This document shows, one piece after another, positions 46,201 to 58,079 of a stretch of DNA of 64,000 nucleotides (positions are counted from its first letter, which is position 1; every line of letters starts with the position of its first letter). The notes below the pieces were generated by a model, which was not told where the DNA came from, made no database searches, and was given only the letters and a program-made list of their open reading frames with translations. The stretch is from Knoxdaviesia capensis. Its lineage: Eukaryota > Ascomycota > Sordariomycetes > Microascales > Gondwanamycetaceae. A program made the translations under genes and the position numbers. The stretch spans positions 2,976,574 to 3,040,573 of the forward strand of contig LNGK01000005.1 in assembly GCA_001510575.1 (NCBI GenBank), written 5' to 3'.

Positions 46201-49200
46201 GCTCGATTCCTTGCGGAACGAGTCGGACGCGAGAGCCACCATGGTGTCGATGGTCGATGTGGGCGAGATGGGGAACGACACGGAGGCCGGCTTGTGCTGG
46301 TGCGACGGCGGCGGCGAAGAAGCACTGGCTCCGGCGGGGGTTTTTGATAGGAGGTTGCGGGGTTTCGGGGACTTGCGTAGATCGCTAAATAAACTGAAGT
46401 GGCCCGGCGGGTGGGACTCGGACCGAGAGCTGCTTTTCGGCCAGCGGGACGACGACTGCCGCGGCGGCAGGACCGAGCGCTGCTGCTGCTGGTGCTGCTG
46501 TTGCAAGCCGGCGATGATGGACCCCAGGTGGTGCACGCTGATGCCCAGACGACTAGCGGCCTTCTGGTTCCGCAGGCGCTGGCGGTGGATTCTAGCGTAC
46601 GTGCTGGCGGGCTCGGCGCCCGTCGGTGGCGTCTGTGGCCGACGAGTAGTCGACGTTGCCGTAGAGTTAGCGCTGGAGCTGGTGCTGGTAGCGGTGCGCG
46701 CAAACTGGCGGACTAGGCTGTGGTATGCGTAGGACGTGCTCAGGAGCAACGACGTGCGCTGGTCGTCGTCGTCGTAGTCGTCGGCGCCGAAGAAGAAAAT
46801 GCCGTCGTCTTCGTTGTCTGTAGAGACGGTCGACTCCGGCCGGGTCGGGAAGGAGGATGTCTCGGACGCGTCGGGGCCGGGGGGCGTGGTAGAAGTGGGG
46901 CCTGCGGCGAGGTTTAGTGGCGGGAGCTGCGGGAAGGCGAATTTCTCTTCGTCCGCGAAATCAATCGGCGGGCTCAGCTCCGGAGTGTCGGGCAACTGCT
47001 GTGGATTGTGGACCGCGTGGTGGAAAGACCAGTCAGTCTGGCTGTAGTTCTGCAGGGCCAGAGAAGTCTTGAGGACCTTGTCGGCGATATCGCGGTTGGT
47101 CGAGTGATCCCCGAGCAGATGGCCGAACGAGTCGCCGTCAATCGGCCCGCAGTCGGACGCGTTGTCGGCGTCCTCGCAGACACTGTCACGGGCCAACAGC
47201 GATAGTCGTGCCAAATGGCTGTGGCAGTACGGCAGGCCGAGCAGGCCAAGGTGGTGCGGCGGCGGGTAAAGCGCGGTGTCCGGGCTGGCAATTGCGGAAG
47301 CAAAGCTGGATCGGGCGGAGACGAAGAAGGTCTGGCTCACAGTTGTGGTGATAGGTGTAGTTGTGGTTGCAGGACCGGCGTCAAGCTTGACGGGGACGGA
47401 GAGGGAGAGGGGCTGCCTGTCGGGTCGAGGCTCGACGGGCGAGGGGCCGGACCAAGCTGGCGAGAAAGCAGAGAGACGAAGTCGTGGAAGGGCAAGCGGA
47501 CGCGAAATTGGCTGAGACGCAGCAGGTATGAGCTTAACAGAGCTAGCAGTAGACGGGCGAGAAAGGTGTGTTGCAGAAGAAGAGAGATCGTGAGGAGAAA
47601 AAGCAATTCCACACCCACTAGCAGCAGCCAAAGACGGGATGGGAGACGAAATGGAATTTGTAGGAAGAGGAAGAGATGAAGACGAAGACGAAGACGAAAA
47701 TGAAGAAAGGGGAAGAAGAGGGTCAGGAATAGGAAGCGAAGGGGGCCCAGCGACGAAAAGGGAAGCACACGGCTCAGGACGTGTTAGGAGCAGCGACGCG
47801 GAACCAGAAGAAACAAGCACCTGCCGGTGTTGGTGCAAATTTTCGGCAGCCTTATCAGGACTGGTCTCTCTGGCTGACGGCGGGTGGGTAAAAGAAGGGA
47901 CTAATTCTGGGCGTTCTGCGAGAAAGAAAGCACCAGCAATAGCAGAGCCAGCAGTCAATGATTGCTGATGCTGCTCCCCGTCCTGCCATCTCCGGCCCTG
48001 GCCCTGGCTGCTTGGGCCATGGCCCCGGTCGCCATCGAGGGACTGGTGGTAAGGGGAAGCTGACGCAGCTATAACCGAGCCAGGGCCGCCCAGCGGCGGA
48101 GGCGGCGGCGAGGACGACGCAGCGGCAGCCGCTAAATCTACTCTGTGTCTGTTGTTGCTGGAGCCCAAAGTTCCTGCGTCGGGCTCACCAGCTTCGGAGT
48201 CGCTGGGCCGTGCCAACGTCGCATTTGCGGTGCTCGTGCTCGTGGTGGTGGTGATGAGATTGGTGGCACGCATGCCAACACTGCCGAACTTTGGGTTGAC
48301 GGAGCCAGTTGAGCCGGGGTCCAAGCGGTTCTCAGGGCCCCGGGGTTCTGGCCCTGCGGACACGATGTGACGGGACGAGGCCGCAGCTGGTACTCTAGCT
48401 CCAGCCGCAGAAACCGGAGTAGCATTGTCCCCAGCTTCGTCGTCGTCTTTTGCTGCTGCTTGTGGTCTTCGCGATGGCTGGTATTGCTCCATCCCGGCGG
48501 CGCTGGCCCCACCGATAAATGCGCGCTCGCTTGCGCTGCGTTGGGCGGTGTCGCTGCAGGTGCTGGTGTTGATACTGGGGCCCCCTGTCTTACCACCCGC
48601 CGGGCCTGCAAAACAGTGGCCTGAACGATCTATTGGGTTGCACTCTAGGATGCTGTTATTGGAGGACTCCCCCACACGTGTGAAAGAGTGAGATTTTGCG
48701 TCGTCGGCGTTAATGATCGTGTTGTGTGTGTTGTTGATGTCGCTGCCGGGGTGAGGCTCGCACCCGGAACGAATGTCGTCGAGATTGCCGTTGGCGGTCC
48801 CGTGGTTGTCGGCGTGGCGGCTGGTGGCGCCGGGCCGGACAGGTGGCGACACCTGGCGGGTGAATTTGCGGCCGGCGTTCTGTAGTGCTGGTGGTGGAAG
48901 ATTTCCAGTGCTGGAGAAGTCACCCTGGGGGCAAGCTGGACCGCAAAGCTCGCTCGTCACGGTTGCAGTCGAATTGGATTGTGTATCGATGAAGTCTCGA
49001 GCGTTGTCGCACGTGGTGCGTGTGGGTGGGGAGCCGGGCCGATGCTCTGCTACACCGTGGCCGCTGGATGCCAAAAGCTGTGCGGTCGCGCCGATTCGTA
49101 TCGTCTCGATCGCCATTCTCGCTCTCGGCTCCGGCGGAGTCAAATCCGGCGTCTCAGGCTCCGTTCTCATCAGGATGGGTGCTGCTACTCCCGCCGACTC

Positions 49201-49248
49201 TGTCCGACTGGGGGAGCCGGCTCCGGCGAGGTCTCGGGGCTCGGGCAT
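40242..49248 (-). CDS. Large disordered fungal protein of unknown function, split by a ~4-kb intron
   Basis: Two coding blocks, 46060-49248 (1063 codons) and 40242-42095 (617 residues plus stop). The first ends LPVVSKEEFETLPETIQRK before a GTAAGC donor. The second is open but has no start codon and begins, after an AAAAAG acceptor with CTAAC upstream, with YFSAIERQRIARTASAS. Both sites are phase 0 and the joined ETIQRK-YFSAIERQR looks like one conserved segment, so I treat them as one 1680-residue gene. The N-terminal block is Ser/Pro/Thr-rich and polar, with Gln repeats; islands such as HHLGLLGLPYCHSHLARLSLL and QTDWSFHHAV look more ordered. The C-terminal block has FRWLEEDDDLDLRLCLDDY, PQKFDEAIEFGFPS, MTLRMTLTRPDLRAHEEQIY and a basic end MKKLWHRVKRI. 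I recall similar uncharacterised fungal proteins, some labelled mucin-like. No enzymatic motif was seen. Two separate genes is the alternative. Confidence 0.68.
42096..46059 (-). other. Putative 3964-nt intron of the large disordered-protein gene
   Basis: No conserved open frame on either strand and no RNA gene or mobile element recognised. The transcribed (minus) sense shows several pyrimidine-rich stretches (about 42130-42690, 43236-43480 and 44640-45000) that resemble fungal core-promoter/leader sequence. They could mark an internal start giving a shorter protein. The T14-A11-C8 tract at 44620 lies inside. Confidence 0.5.
44620..44652. repeat. T14-A11-C8 homopolymer tract
   Basis: Fourteen Ts, eleven As and then eight Cs in direct succession inside the putative long intron. 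It resembles the T12-A16 tract at 10467. Confidence 0.85.
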
Positions 49249-52200
49249 AGAAGATTTCTGCTCGACGGGCCTAGATCGTAAAACGGCGAATCACACACAA
49301 AATGACTCGACCGAGACAAAATCTTAAAGGAATCAAGGCCCTGTTCTTTTGGTCTGATAGATGTCAGATTACAGTAGCAAAACTCCACACTCAGGGTAAC
49401 AAGAAAAGTGACAAGTCCCCCAGAATCAATAAATTGGACAGAAAATTGAAACATCCTCTATAGGGTCCCTCTTTTTCCCAACCTATTCCAGACATCGACG
49501 ATGGTACCTTGGAACACCAGAAAAGAAAACACCAATGTCAGCAAAAAGGAAAGAACTGACCTATTCGTTTGTGAATTGTGCCGGTTTCACAAGATCATTC
49601 CTTGAGTGGAGAAGAGTTTGATGAGGTCTCGACTCTGTTCTGGTCGGGTTGGTGAGTCCAGGTGATGCAACTGTGGGGGTTCGCTTGATCAAAGGTATTC
49701 AGATGTTATAATGGCCGGTTCAAGTACTCGTGGGAAAAAAAAAAACTCCACTAGAAAAAAACGTGGAAGTCGCCGAGGTCGTGATTCACCATGACAGCAT
49801 GAGGCGTTATGAATCAGAGAAGCCGTCCAGAAGCCACACTCGTCACTGACAAGAGCGGCAAACGGAAGAAAGAAGAAGGGTGAAAAAGAAGGAGGAGAGC
49901 AGAACAAAGCCGAAGACGGGAACTCGTTGTTGTCGTGGTCGGGCGGCTATCTCGAGAAGGGCGAGAAAATTTGGATCGTGTTTTGTGATACCGGGTCCAA
50001 GGAAATTCCCCGATCCAGATAAGTCAGGCCGGTCATACAGATTCCAATATATGCGTGTAAGAGAGAAAGAAAACGACGACGATGGCACGCTTCACGTTTT
50101 GCCCAAGTGAAGAACGCAATCGAGAGGAATGGGGAGAAGGAAAGAAAACGACAGCGCGGAGATAGAGAAAAAGAAAAGATGTATGAATACTGTACGTCCA
50201 GTCGTACACCGATACGTTTTCTTTTTCTTTTGTTTCCGCTCGATAAGAAGAAGAAAGTATTAGGCCGAGGGTGCCATCACCAGGGGTGAGTAGTAGGTGG
50301 ACGTAATAAGAGGTGGCGGCTCTGAGTCTGAGTCTTTCACACGCTCGTTGTTGTATGCAGGACCCTCACACAGAGAACCCACGCTCTGGTGCGGGATCCG
50401 GAACCAGCGAAAGGAAAACCCAGGAAAAACGGCAAAGACCCAAACTCAGTGTACTATAGGTCTGGTGTTCGCGTCGGCCAACGAATACCCCCGGGGACAC
50501 AGGGTATCTTTTTCCTGCCGTTTCTCGGATGGGTGAATGGGGGGCGTGGGTGCAAAAAGTTTGGACGAGACTCTTGGCAGTCGACTGGGAGAAAGCTCAG
50601 GGAGCGAGGACTGCTTCCTGCTGTGTGTTTCTGTCGGTGTGCATGAGGTTTTGCGGTGGAAGTTGTTCCTTGAGCGCTTTGGTAGAGCTCAGCAGGGAGG
50701 AGGATGCAAATCGGCCGGGGATATCTTTGGATCACAGTCCGAGGGGGGGAGTCAGAGAGAAGGTTCCTGGCTCAAACTTTGTACTGTACTCTCATGCTCT
50801 TCTATCAGGTGTCTAGCAGCCTGCATCTCGAGGTGCACAAGCAACAAGGGGCCTGTCTGTCCCTCATACTTGTGCTCACAATCCCGCGGTCTCGCTCTTC
50901 TCGTCCTGACTGGTCTCCGGCCGCCCACTGGCATCCTATATCAGCATGGTGCTCTCACCATTAGTGCAGCTCTCAAAGATACATTACTACCCCCGGCATA
51001 ATGCTTCACTTTCAGCTTAGTCTTGCCTTGGGATTCTGCCAATGCATATGCGACGCCAATGGCCATGAAGCACTCTGCTAGATGTACCCAAAACCAAGCA
51101 GGACATGGTCTCACTACAAGCGGCTGAAGACTCTGTCTCAACCCGATCACGCAGAGACCTCTCTGTGCCGCGTGAGAAAGGTGAAAATCCACAGCATATC
51201 TAGAAGGTGGCGCTATATATTCCCGCCAACTAAACCTGTAATTTGCAATGCAGAAGTAGCCTCTCGGGTCTTTCTTCGGCTGCCGTTCAGATTATACGGT
51301 ATCGTCAGTGCCAGGGAGTCAAAGCACGAGGTACTGTTGGTGGTTGATAAAGAGAAAGCATACATCCGGCAACATATATTAGTCTTCGGGCTGCACAAAT
51401 CTCTTGCAATGCACGGGCTGGGCAAAAAGAAGCCACAGATCCGCGTCTGGCCCCCGGAATATGCTTTCTTCTTGTCAATCTGAAGCTCACAACCCGGGGT
51501 ACACCCAGAAATCACAGGTTGACCGTTTCCCTAAGTGTTGATGTTAATATGATAGCCTCCCCCAGTAATAAGAGTCACCCTCGCCCACTATGAAAATCAT
51601 AATATTCGCCGAAGAAACGAGGATTTCAACGCTGGTATCCTCATCTCGGTCCCTCTCTCTGATCGCCCTGAGGGCTGAATGGCCCGGCAGCGGGTCTGTT
51701 GAGAACCAGACTTACCGACAAGGACCAAAAGTCTGTGGATGGAAGAGAAGGACAAGAAAGCCGTAAAGCTGCAGGTCGCCGGATCCACAAGCAAACCTGC
51801 GAGAAGACGAAGGAAAGGAAAAAGAGAGAGACGATATCCGAGCCATTGAAGAGGGACTCAGCAGGTAGCCGAAACTCAGAGGTAACATGCAAGAAAAAGA
51901 AAGGCAAAAGGGGGAGAAAACATGGTCCGCAGTGCCCAGAAAACAGGCGGATATTCAAAAGCAATCACAACATGATGCAAATGCAGTGCTTCTCAGCCCG
52001 TTCTTCATGCAGAACTAAGTGCGCCGGCTGCGGCACGAAGGATTGCGAAAAGTCCGACGCCCAAGGGGACGACACAAGAAGGAATGGTAGGAACAGAGAA
52101 GCTAGACTGCATTCACATCATATCTCCGAACAGTCTCCCAGTGGGTTTTTTTTTTTTTTTTCTGTAAACCATTATGCGCACAGAGCTCACCGCCGACCAT

Positions 52201-53670
52201 CTCACGAGCCCAGGCCCAATGGGAGTGAGGCAATCACACGGGTTGGAGAGGTAAAACTGTGACAAGATGAATCAATATTGTCTCATCAGCAGCACGAGTG
52301 ACAGGTCCAGAAAGAAAGAAAGTGTAAATGTGAGCTGTAACCTACATATATAACGGAGCAATATCTGACGTTAGCATGAATGAGACATAGTCGTTCAAAT
52401 CTGGGTATGGCTTCCTTTTTCTCACTAGTCTCCATGAGGGAAAGGACGGCTTGAAATTTAAGCCTTATGCCGGTCAGGCATTGCTTGCGAATGTTTGCTT
52501 GTTTTGCCAGGGGGTTGAAACTGACGGTCTCGCCGCCACAACTCCTCGTCCGAATATCATCACATTCTCTTTTCCGCCCTCACAGGAAATGCCTTTAGGA
52601 TTTTCAGCATTTTACGGGAATCGCTCCTCAGTGTCGACATACATGAGATTATTCCCCCTTTTTGCTTAACCCTAAGATTCATAAAGCTAGTTCAGTGATG
52701 GATATTTTGTGTCCACCTGTAGTCATGTATGTTGTCATCTGGGCACGAGCCTATGTTATTTCAACAATCAGACTAGTATCCTGACAACTTTGATGATCGA
52801 TGCCGATGGCAGTGCCGTTGCTATTGACCTTGGAGCCGCCAGCATTGTATCATCCAGCTTTGCCAAGTACTGTAGATGTTTTTCACCCATTGACTCGGCT
52901 TCCCCATACACCAAACACTCGCTATCCCGGAGACGGATGGCGTGGATAGCACACAGGCACTGCTCAGGGCCTCTGGCCGAATTGCTATGGGCCCGTCCTT
53001 CTTCCATTAGTATGGCCCGCAAGTGACGGGAGGAGACGCCGAGAGTCAGCAGAGGCTGGCGGGCTCTATTCAGACGGCTGCTGGTCTGGACGCTTCCCTA
53101 TTGCGCACTGAGACGAGATGAATGGAAGGGCTGCAAGTCGCGCGACGGTGTTTGGGTGAGCGGTTTCTGCAGATTCCACTGCTGACCTCCATGCATTCGC
53201 CAGGGTTACATACATCAGTTTCTCAGACCTCTTTTCTGGAACAAAAAAAAAAAAAGAGATGTGGAGATACGTATATTGATGTTGATATATTAGGCAATAC
53301 TACCACCCACCCGCCCCAATTTTGCAGAGATAGACCCCAGGTCAAAGAGTCCTGTCATCCCGCGTTTGCTTTCTTCCTGCTGATAGAGACCACTTCAGCT
53401 GTTGTTGCTTTATGACTGTCGTGGTCGGCGAACTATCCCAGCGTGCAGCCAAGCCGTGCCTGTAGGTCGGTAGGCCAGAAAAGAAGAGCGAGAAAACGTG
53501 ACGGTGACGGTGACAGTGAGATGAAACAAACAACATCAAGCCGGCGCACGGGCCGGAACACCTCTTCATAGAATTGCTGCGGAATAGGATGCATGATTTC
53601 CGGTTCCCCTGGATTCTACCTCTTTCGCAGAATCACCTCAAGATTGATGAAAGCCTTCCAAGTTTGCATG

Positions 53671-53677
53671 TGTGTGT

Positions 53678-53709
<32 letters not shown>
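53671..53709. repeat. (TG)n(TC)n compound microsatellite
   Basis: Five TG units followed by about fourteen TC units, in gene-poor DNA. Confidence 0.9.
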
Positions 53710-53714
<5 letters not shown>

Positions 53715-56700
53715 GCGCACACCGCTTCCCCCGCTTGATGTCCACCCGCCGAACTCCGCTTGCCGAACCCTGCGGAGGAGTATCGTCCATCGGCTGGTTG
53801 CCGAAACCCTGTCTCGGGCATAGGCATCCAGATCATTCTCTCCCTCTCGCTGAAGATTTCTTTCTTCTCTGGCTTTCTGCACTGTTTCCCTGCACCAGCA
53901 AAGACCTCTAGCTACATGCAGTATGTAACTCAAGCAGTCTGAACTTGTCGGTAGGAATCCCACCCTCAGGAAAGAAAGAAAGTGCGCACTCCCTTCTCCA
54001 AAACCCCAACACCGCTTGTTCGCGGGACCGGAAATTCCCTCTTTCCCCCTCTTCATCTCTGTGCCGCTCCTTCGCCCGAAACACTCTGCAGATTCTTGCA
54101 GATGTTTGCTCAGGGATATGCAGGAACTGGAATTCCAGTCAGCTTTTGCAACACTCCCCCCAATCCAACGGCCGGTACCACCGATCCTGCCCCCGGGGGT
54201 CGGGGTCTTTCCGAATAGGCTTAGTGTGGTGGCCACACCACCACACCTGTAAAATGGCCATCCCGTGTGCACAGGACTGAGGCTGTTGCCAGAGAAGCAG
54301 GAGGTCAGGTCTCTTGATATATGACGCCCGCACCGGTTGTCGCTAAAGCAATGCAGTAGAAGACGGATGTCGTATGTCGTGTGCAAGCGACAACGCCTCT
54401 CTCTTTGTGTTGCTGCATATCATCTCCTCCTTCCTAAGATTGTCAGGTTATCCGAACGCCCAAACGTGGCGTCCTAAGCGACAACACCTTTTCTCGGGTT
54501 TTGGGGGGTTTTTTGGGGGGGGTTTTTTTTTGCTCTCCTTCTCCTGTACCACCACCTGAATCCCCCTTCCATCTTACATGGCGCTCTTAGGAGTTTTCTT
54601 CGCCATGGTCGTATACATTCTAGTCCCAGCCGCACTCTGTCAGTCACCACCACCATCCCCTCAACTAACTCCCGGCTCTCGCTCCTCCTGCTGCTTGCTT
54701 GCTTCCTTTTTGGTGCGGACACAAACAAAAGGAATCGGCAATAAAAAGGCAAACATCTGTTTGGGCTAAAACAGTGTGGCTTGCCCCTCCCGTATTTACA
54801 GATCTTTCACGATGTCGTTATTGCTCGACGTTCCGCCTTCGATGCACACATCAAGGTGTGAAGGAGTGTCGTTGGGAATAAAAATGGAGAACGAAAAGGT
54901 GGTGGAAGGCACGCTGGTGTGGAACGCTCTGCGAACGTTCTAGCTCATGATCCAGAAACTTCCAGGGGCAACTAACCCTGATAACCCGGCCGTTGGTTTC
55001 CAAAAAAAATATTGACGGCCATCCAGTGAACTTCACATCTCTTCGCCTTGTAGGAATGGATAACAGGACGCCTGGAAAATGAGCGTGAGTTCCGCATGCA
55101 TTGATAGACTTGCATCCTTGCTCGCTTTTCACTCATCTCATATTAGATATGTTTCCGTCACCCATCCTCAATAGACTGAGACAACCTCAACCACATCTCG
55201 AAAGGACGATATCTGGATACTTGAGCAAACTGCTTACTGCGCACGCTCGGTATGTGACGAAAGCTTTTTATAGAGAGAACAAGTGTGTCTGGCTTCTTCC
55301 CCCAGCCGTGACAGGCCCCCAACTTTTGACTCAGTGTGTTGCTGCTGTGCCTGGACTCTGCAGGCTCGCTAATGATGATCCTATCCACGCCTTCTCTACG
55401 TCGGTCCATGGTCAGGGCAAGTCGGTCTCATGGGAGTCGTCCCATCGTAGCCCCTCTCCGAAGAAGGAAGCCCTTCCTTTCTCCGGATGAATCGCTTCCG
55501 GTATGCACGTATCATTCGTCACTGCGCCGCGATACGTGTTTCTTCTTCGCTTCTGGGATCCTGCCGCCCACCGCCTATGTACAGTAGTGGTGGGCTGTTG
55601 GGCGCGTATTCAGTATCATTCGGACACCACCGTACACCATCGGGCCTCAGACCGCGTCGGCACTTGCAGAAGAAAGAAGAAAAAAAGAAAGAAAGAAAAT
55701 AGAAACGATTCCTCGGTTCCATTAGCCGGCCTTACCACTGATTTTTTCTTACGCCATGAATCTTTGTCGTTGCTTTAAAGCCGGAGATTTTGACACTTTT
55801 CTTTTTCTAGCCAAGCCAAGTCCCCCTCTCTCCAACGTCCGTCCCTGAAGGCACAGTATCTAGCCATGGGATATCTCGATTATCTATTTTTAGCGTCGAC
55901 AGCGCGAGATGTTCTATCTTGTGTTCGAATGCAAAAAAAAGCCAGGAGCTGTCACCAAGTTCCGTAGGCGACTTGGGATGCTGATCTGATGGCCCTCTTC
56001 GTGCGCCGAAATCCTGTGTGTGTGCGACGAGGAACCTAATATAGTTAAAACGTGAACAGGCTCGGCAAGTAGCCGTTGAAGATGGCTGTGGCTACGGGTG
56101 TGGTTGCCGCTCAAAAACAATCTCCTTCGCCTGGGATATGCATACAGTATACGGTATCTAGGTGGGTTTACCGTCTAATGTTTCGTAATGTTTCGAGGGG
56201 ATATTGGCCGGGTTCTCTGCCATGTTTAAGTTCCCCTTTGTTTTCCTCGCCCACACACGGATACGATCAGACGTGTCCGCCACCCGCGGCCGCAATGTGA
56301 AGGCTGGACTAACGTGGCCGCCTTTTCAGCTGCAGACGGCAGCAGCTCGTAGAAAGGAAATCAGAAGAAGAAAAGCAAAACGCAATGACAAGCTCTCCTG
56401 AACCGTACTCTAGCGGGAAGGAATAAGCGAACTTTCTACGTGCTCCTGAGGTCGTAGCTTTTGCGTGCAGGAATAGAAAACCCCCCAAAACGGACGACCA
56501 GCTCGGCAGTAGCTCAGCGGTACCATGATCCTTCGCGTGTAAGTGCGAGTTGGTGATGATGACAGAGAAAGCACACAATTTCGCTACACAAGCGAGGTAG
56601 TCCAGTGTCGAACGAGCCCCAACTGTTCAACTCTTCGTTTTCCTTTTTCCCTCCTTTCTATCTTTCTCCGCTCCAACATCTTACTCCTGTTTTTTCTATT

Positions 56701-57301
56701 CCTTTTTTTTTCTTCCCTTTTTCTTGCTCCAGAAGGATTAAAAAATATATTTAAAAATATATAAATAAAATAAAATAAAAACCCCCCCACCGGGAAAAGG
56801 GGGGTTCTAGAAAGTAACTGTCGTCCCCGGACTCATATCAAAAGAGGCTGGATCGGCAGAGCATACATTTGACGCCACTGAGGGGCATACACGTCGCCTA
56901 TGGGGCAGGTTTCAACTAACCAAGCCAAGCTCTCCACTGCCCCCCATGTGCCCGTAGATCTCCCGTCCCACACATAAATATGTAAATCATAGGAGAATGT
57001 TCTCCACCGTGTTCTTGTGGTTTCCATGTACCTTCCGTCGGTCCATCCGGACGGCAGCCCGGGACGTCTCCTAATTCCATCAGTGTCTGTATCATTACGG
57101 TAGCTAGAGGAAACCACAACCGAACGGGATATCTTGTTTGGCAAGTTGGCAAGAGAGAGCCTGGACAACAGAATGGATGGATTCCACGCCACCCCAGTGT
57201 GTTCCTCCATGAAGCGCCGTTCCAGAACTTGGCCCGCCGGCCGTGGAGCCTTGAATGCTTTATGTGGGCCAACCCAGACACGCAAGCATGCACTTACACA
57301 T

Positions 57302-57315
57302 GTACAGTACTGTAC
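57302..57315. repeat. 14-bp palindrome containing TACAGTACTGTA, copy 3
   Basis: GTACAGTACTGTAC is a perfect 14-bp palindrome in gene-poor DNA about 0.7 kb from the tRNA. Its inner 12-mer also occurs at 9160 and 26574. Confidence 0.85.
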
Positions 57316-57977
57316 TATACATACATACAGACATGGGACAACGAGAATAAAGCAAGCAGCATCGTCATGTCCACGTATACAGCTCGCTGTCGTACAGGAA
57401 GTTTGTCTCGGGGCTAGGGGGATACAAATCTCCGGTGTACACATACCACGCACGCATGATTGCCTTCCGACCATCCATGCGTGTTATACACACACTCCCG
57501 ATGTACCTTGCTGGTGAAAAGTCCCTCTCCGGAAATATCCGGCCCGGCCGGCATACAGAAAAAGATAAAATAAAACTCTCCTGTTCCGCAACATGAGACA
57601 TCAGCCCAGGGAAACTCTCGGATGCAGAGAGCAGGAGGTCCAGTAGCCGCATCTCCAATGGAGGCGTGTTCCGGAGTGTAGCACAGTTTGGAGCTGGGGT
57701 CCGGATCCCAAGGCGCGCTGCGTATCCATTTATCGTCCTGTGTGGTCGGCGCGCGGCCGAGGTCGTCCCGCAGAGACATTCCGTCAGCCTGTGTACCAGA
57801 CAGGCAGAGCTGGGTGTGTATGCTTTTATTTTTCTCTCCCGCAGCGACAGATATCGAGACTACGCTTCTCTCCTCCGTGTCTTGTCCCGCGACACTCAGA
57901 GCAAAAAGAGAAATCCTGTTCAGAATCAGTCTTCATAGATGTTAAAAGCCAACACCCGAAAAAGGTGCAAAAAAATG

Positions 57978-58079
57978 TTGACAAGAGTGGGACTTGAACC
58001 CACGCGGATTGCTCCACCAGGAAATTGATGTTAAGATAAACCTTAACCTGGCGCCATAACCAACTCGGCCATCTTGCCA
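57978..58079 (-). tRNA. tRNA-Leu (anticodon AAG) with an 18-nt intron
   Basis: Read on the minus strand, the acceptor stem TGGCAAG pairs with CTTGTCA (one G-U) and is followed by discriminator A. The D-arm region is GCCGAGTTGGTTATGGC. The anticodon stem CCAGG/CCTGG encloses the loop TT-AAG-G plus an intron of 18 nt (TTTATCTTAACATCAATT) after position 37. The intron contains CTTAAC, complementary to GTTAAG around the anticodon, as expected for tRNA splicing. The long variable arm (class II, leucine) precedes the T arm GTGGGTTCAAGTCCCAC. Seven Ts (57969-57975) just beyond the 3' end are a Pol III terminator. It decodes CUU (and CUC with modified A34). Confidence 0.93.

Larger units (their letters stand above)
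49249..57977. other. Gene-poor region, 8.7 kb
   Basis: The left few hundred bases are probably the leader and promoter of the large disordered-protein gene. Otherwise there is no reading frame with family resemblance, although several frames of 90-256 codons exist. Those around 53616-54386 and 56833-57474 show no domain, sensible composition or splice structure. Simple repeats (GT/CT at 53671, G/T homopolymer runs near 54497-54530, poly-T at 52146) and a palindrome at 57302 are present. A short frame with a hydrophobic start at 54578-54769 is noted in the findings. Confidence 0.5.

Noticed and set aside
53616..54386. 256-codon minus-strand open frame
   Set aside because: Its end is translated CT microsatellite (RERERE), no family resemblance, and nothing suggests splice sites.
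56511..56580. Possible tRNA beginning GGCAGTAGCTCAGCGGTA
   Set aside because: The D-arm-like start is followed by neither a T arm (GGTTCRA) nor a matching acceptor stem.
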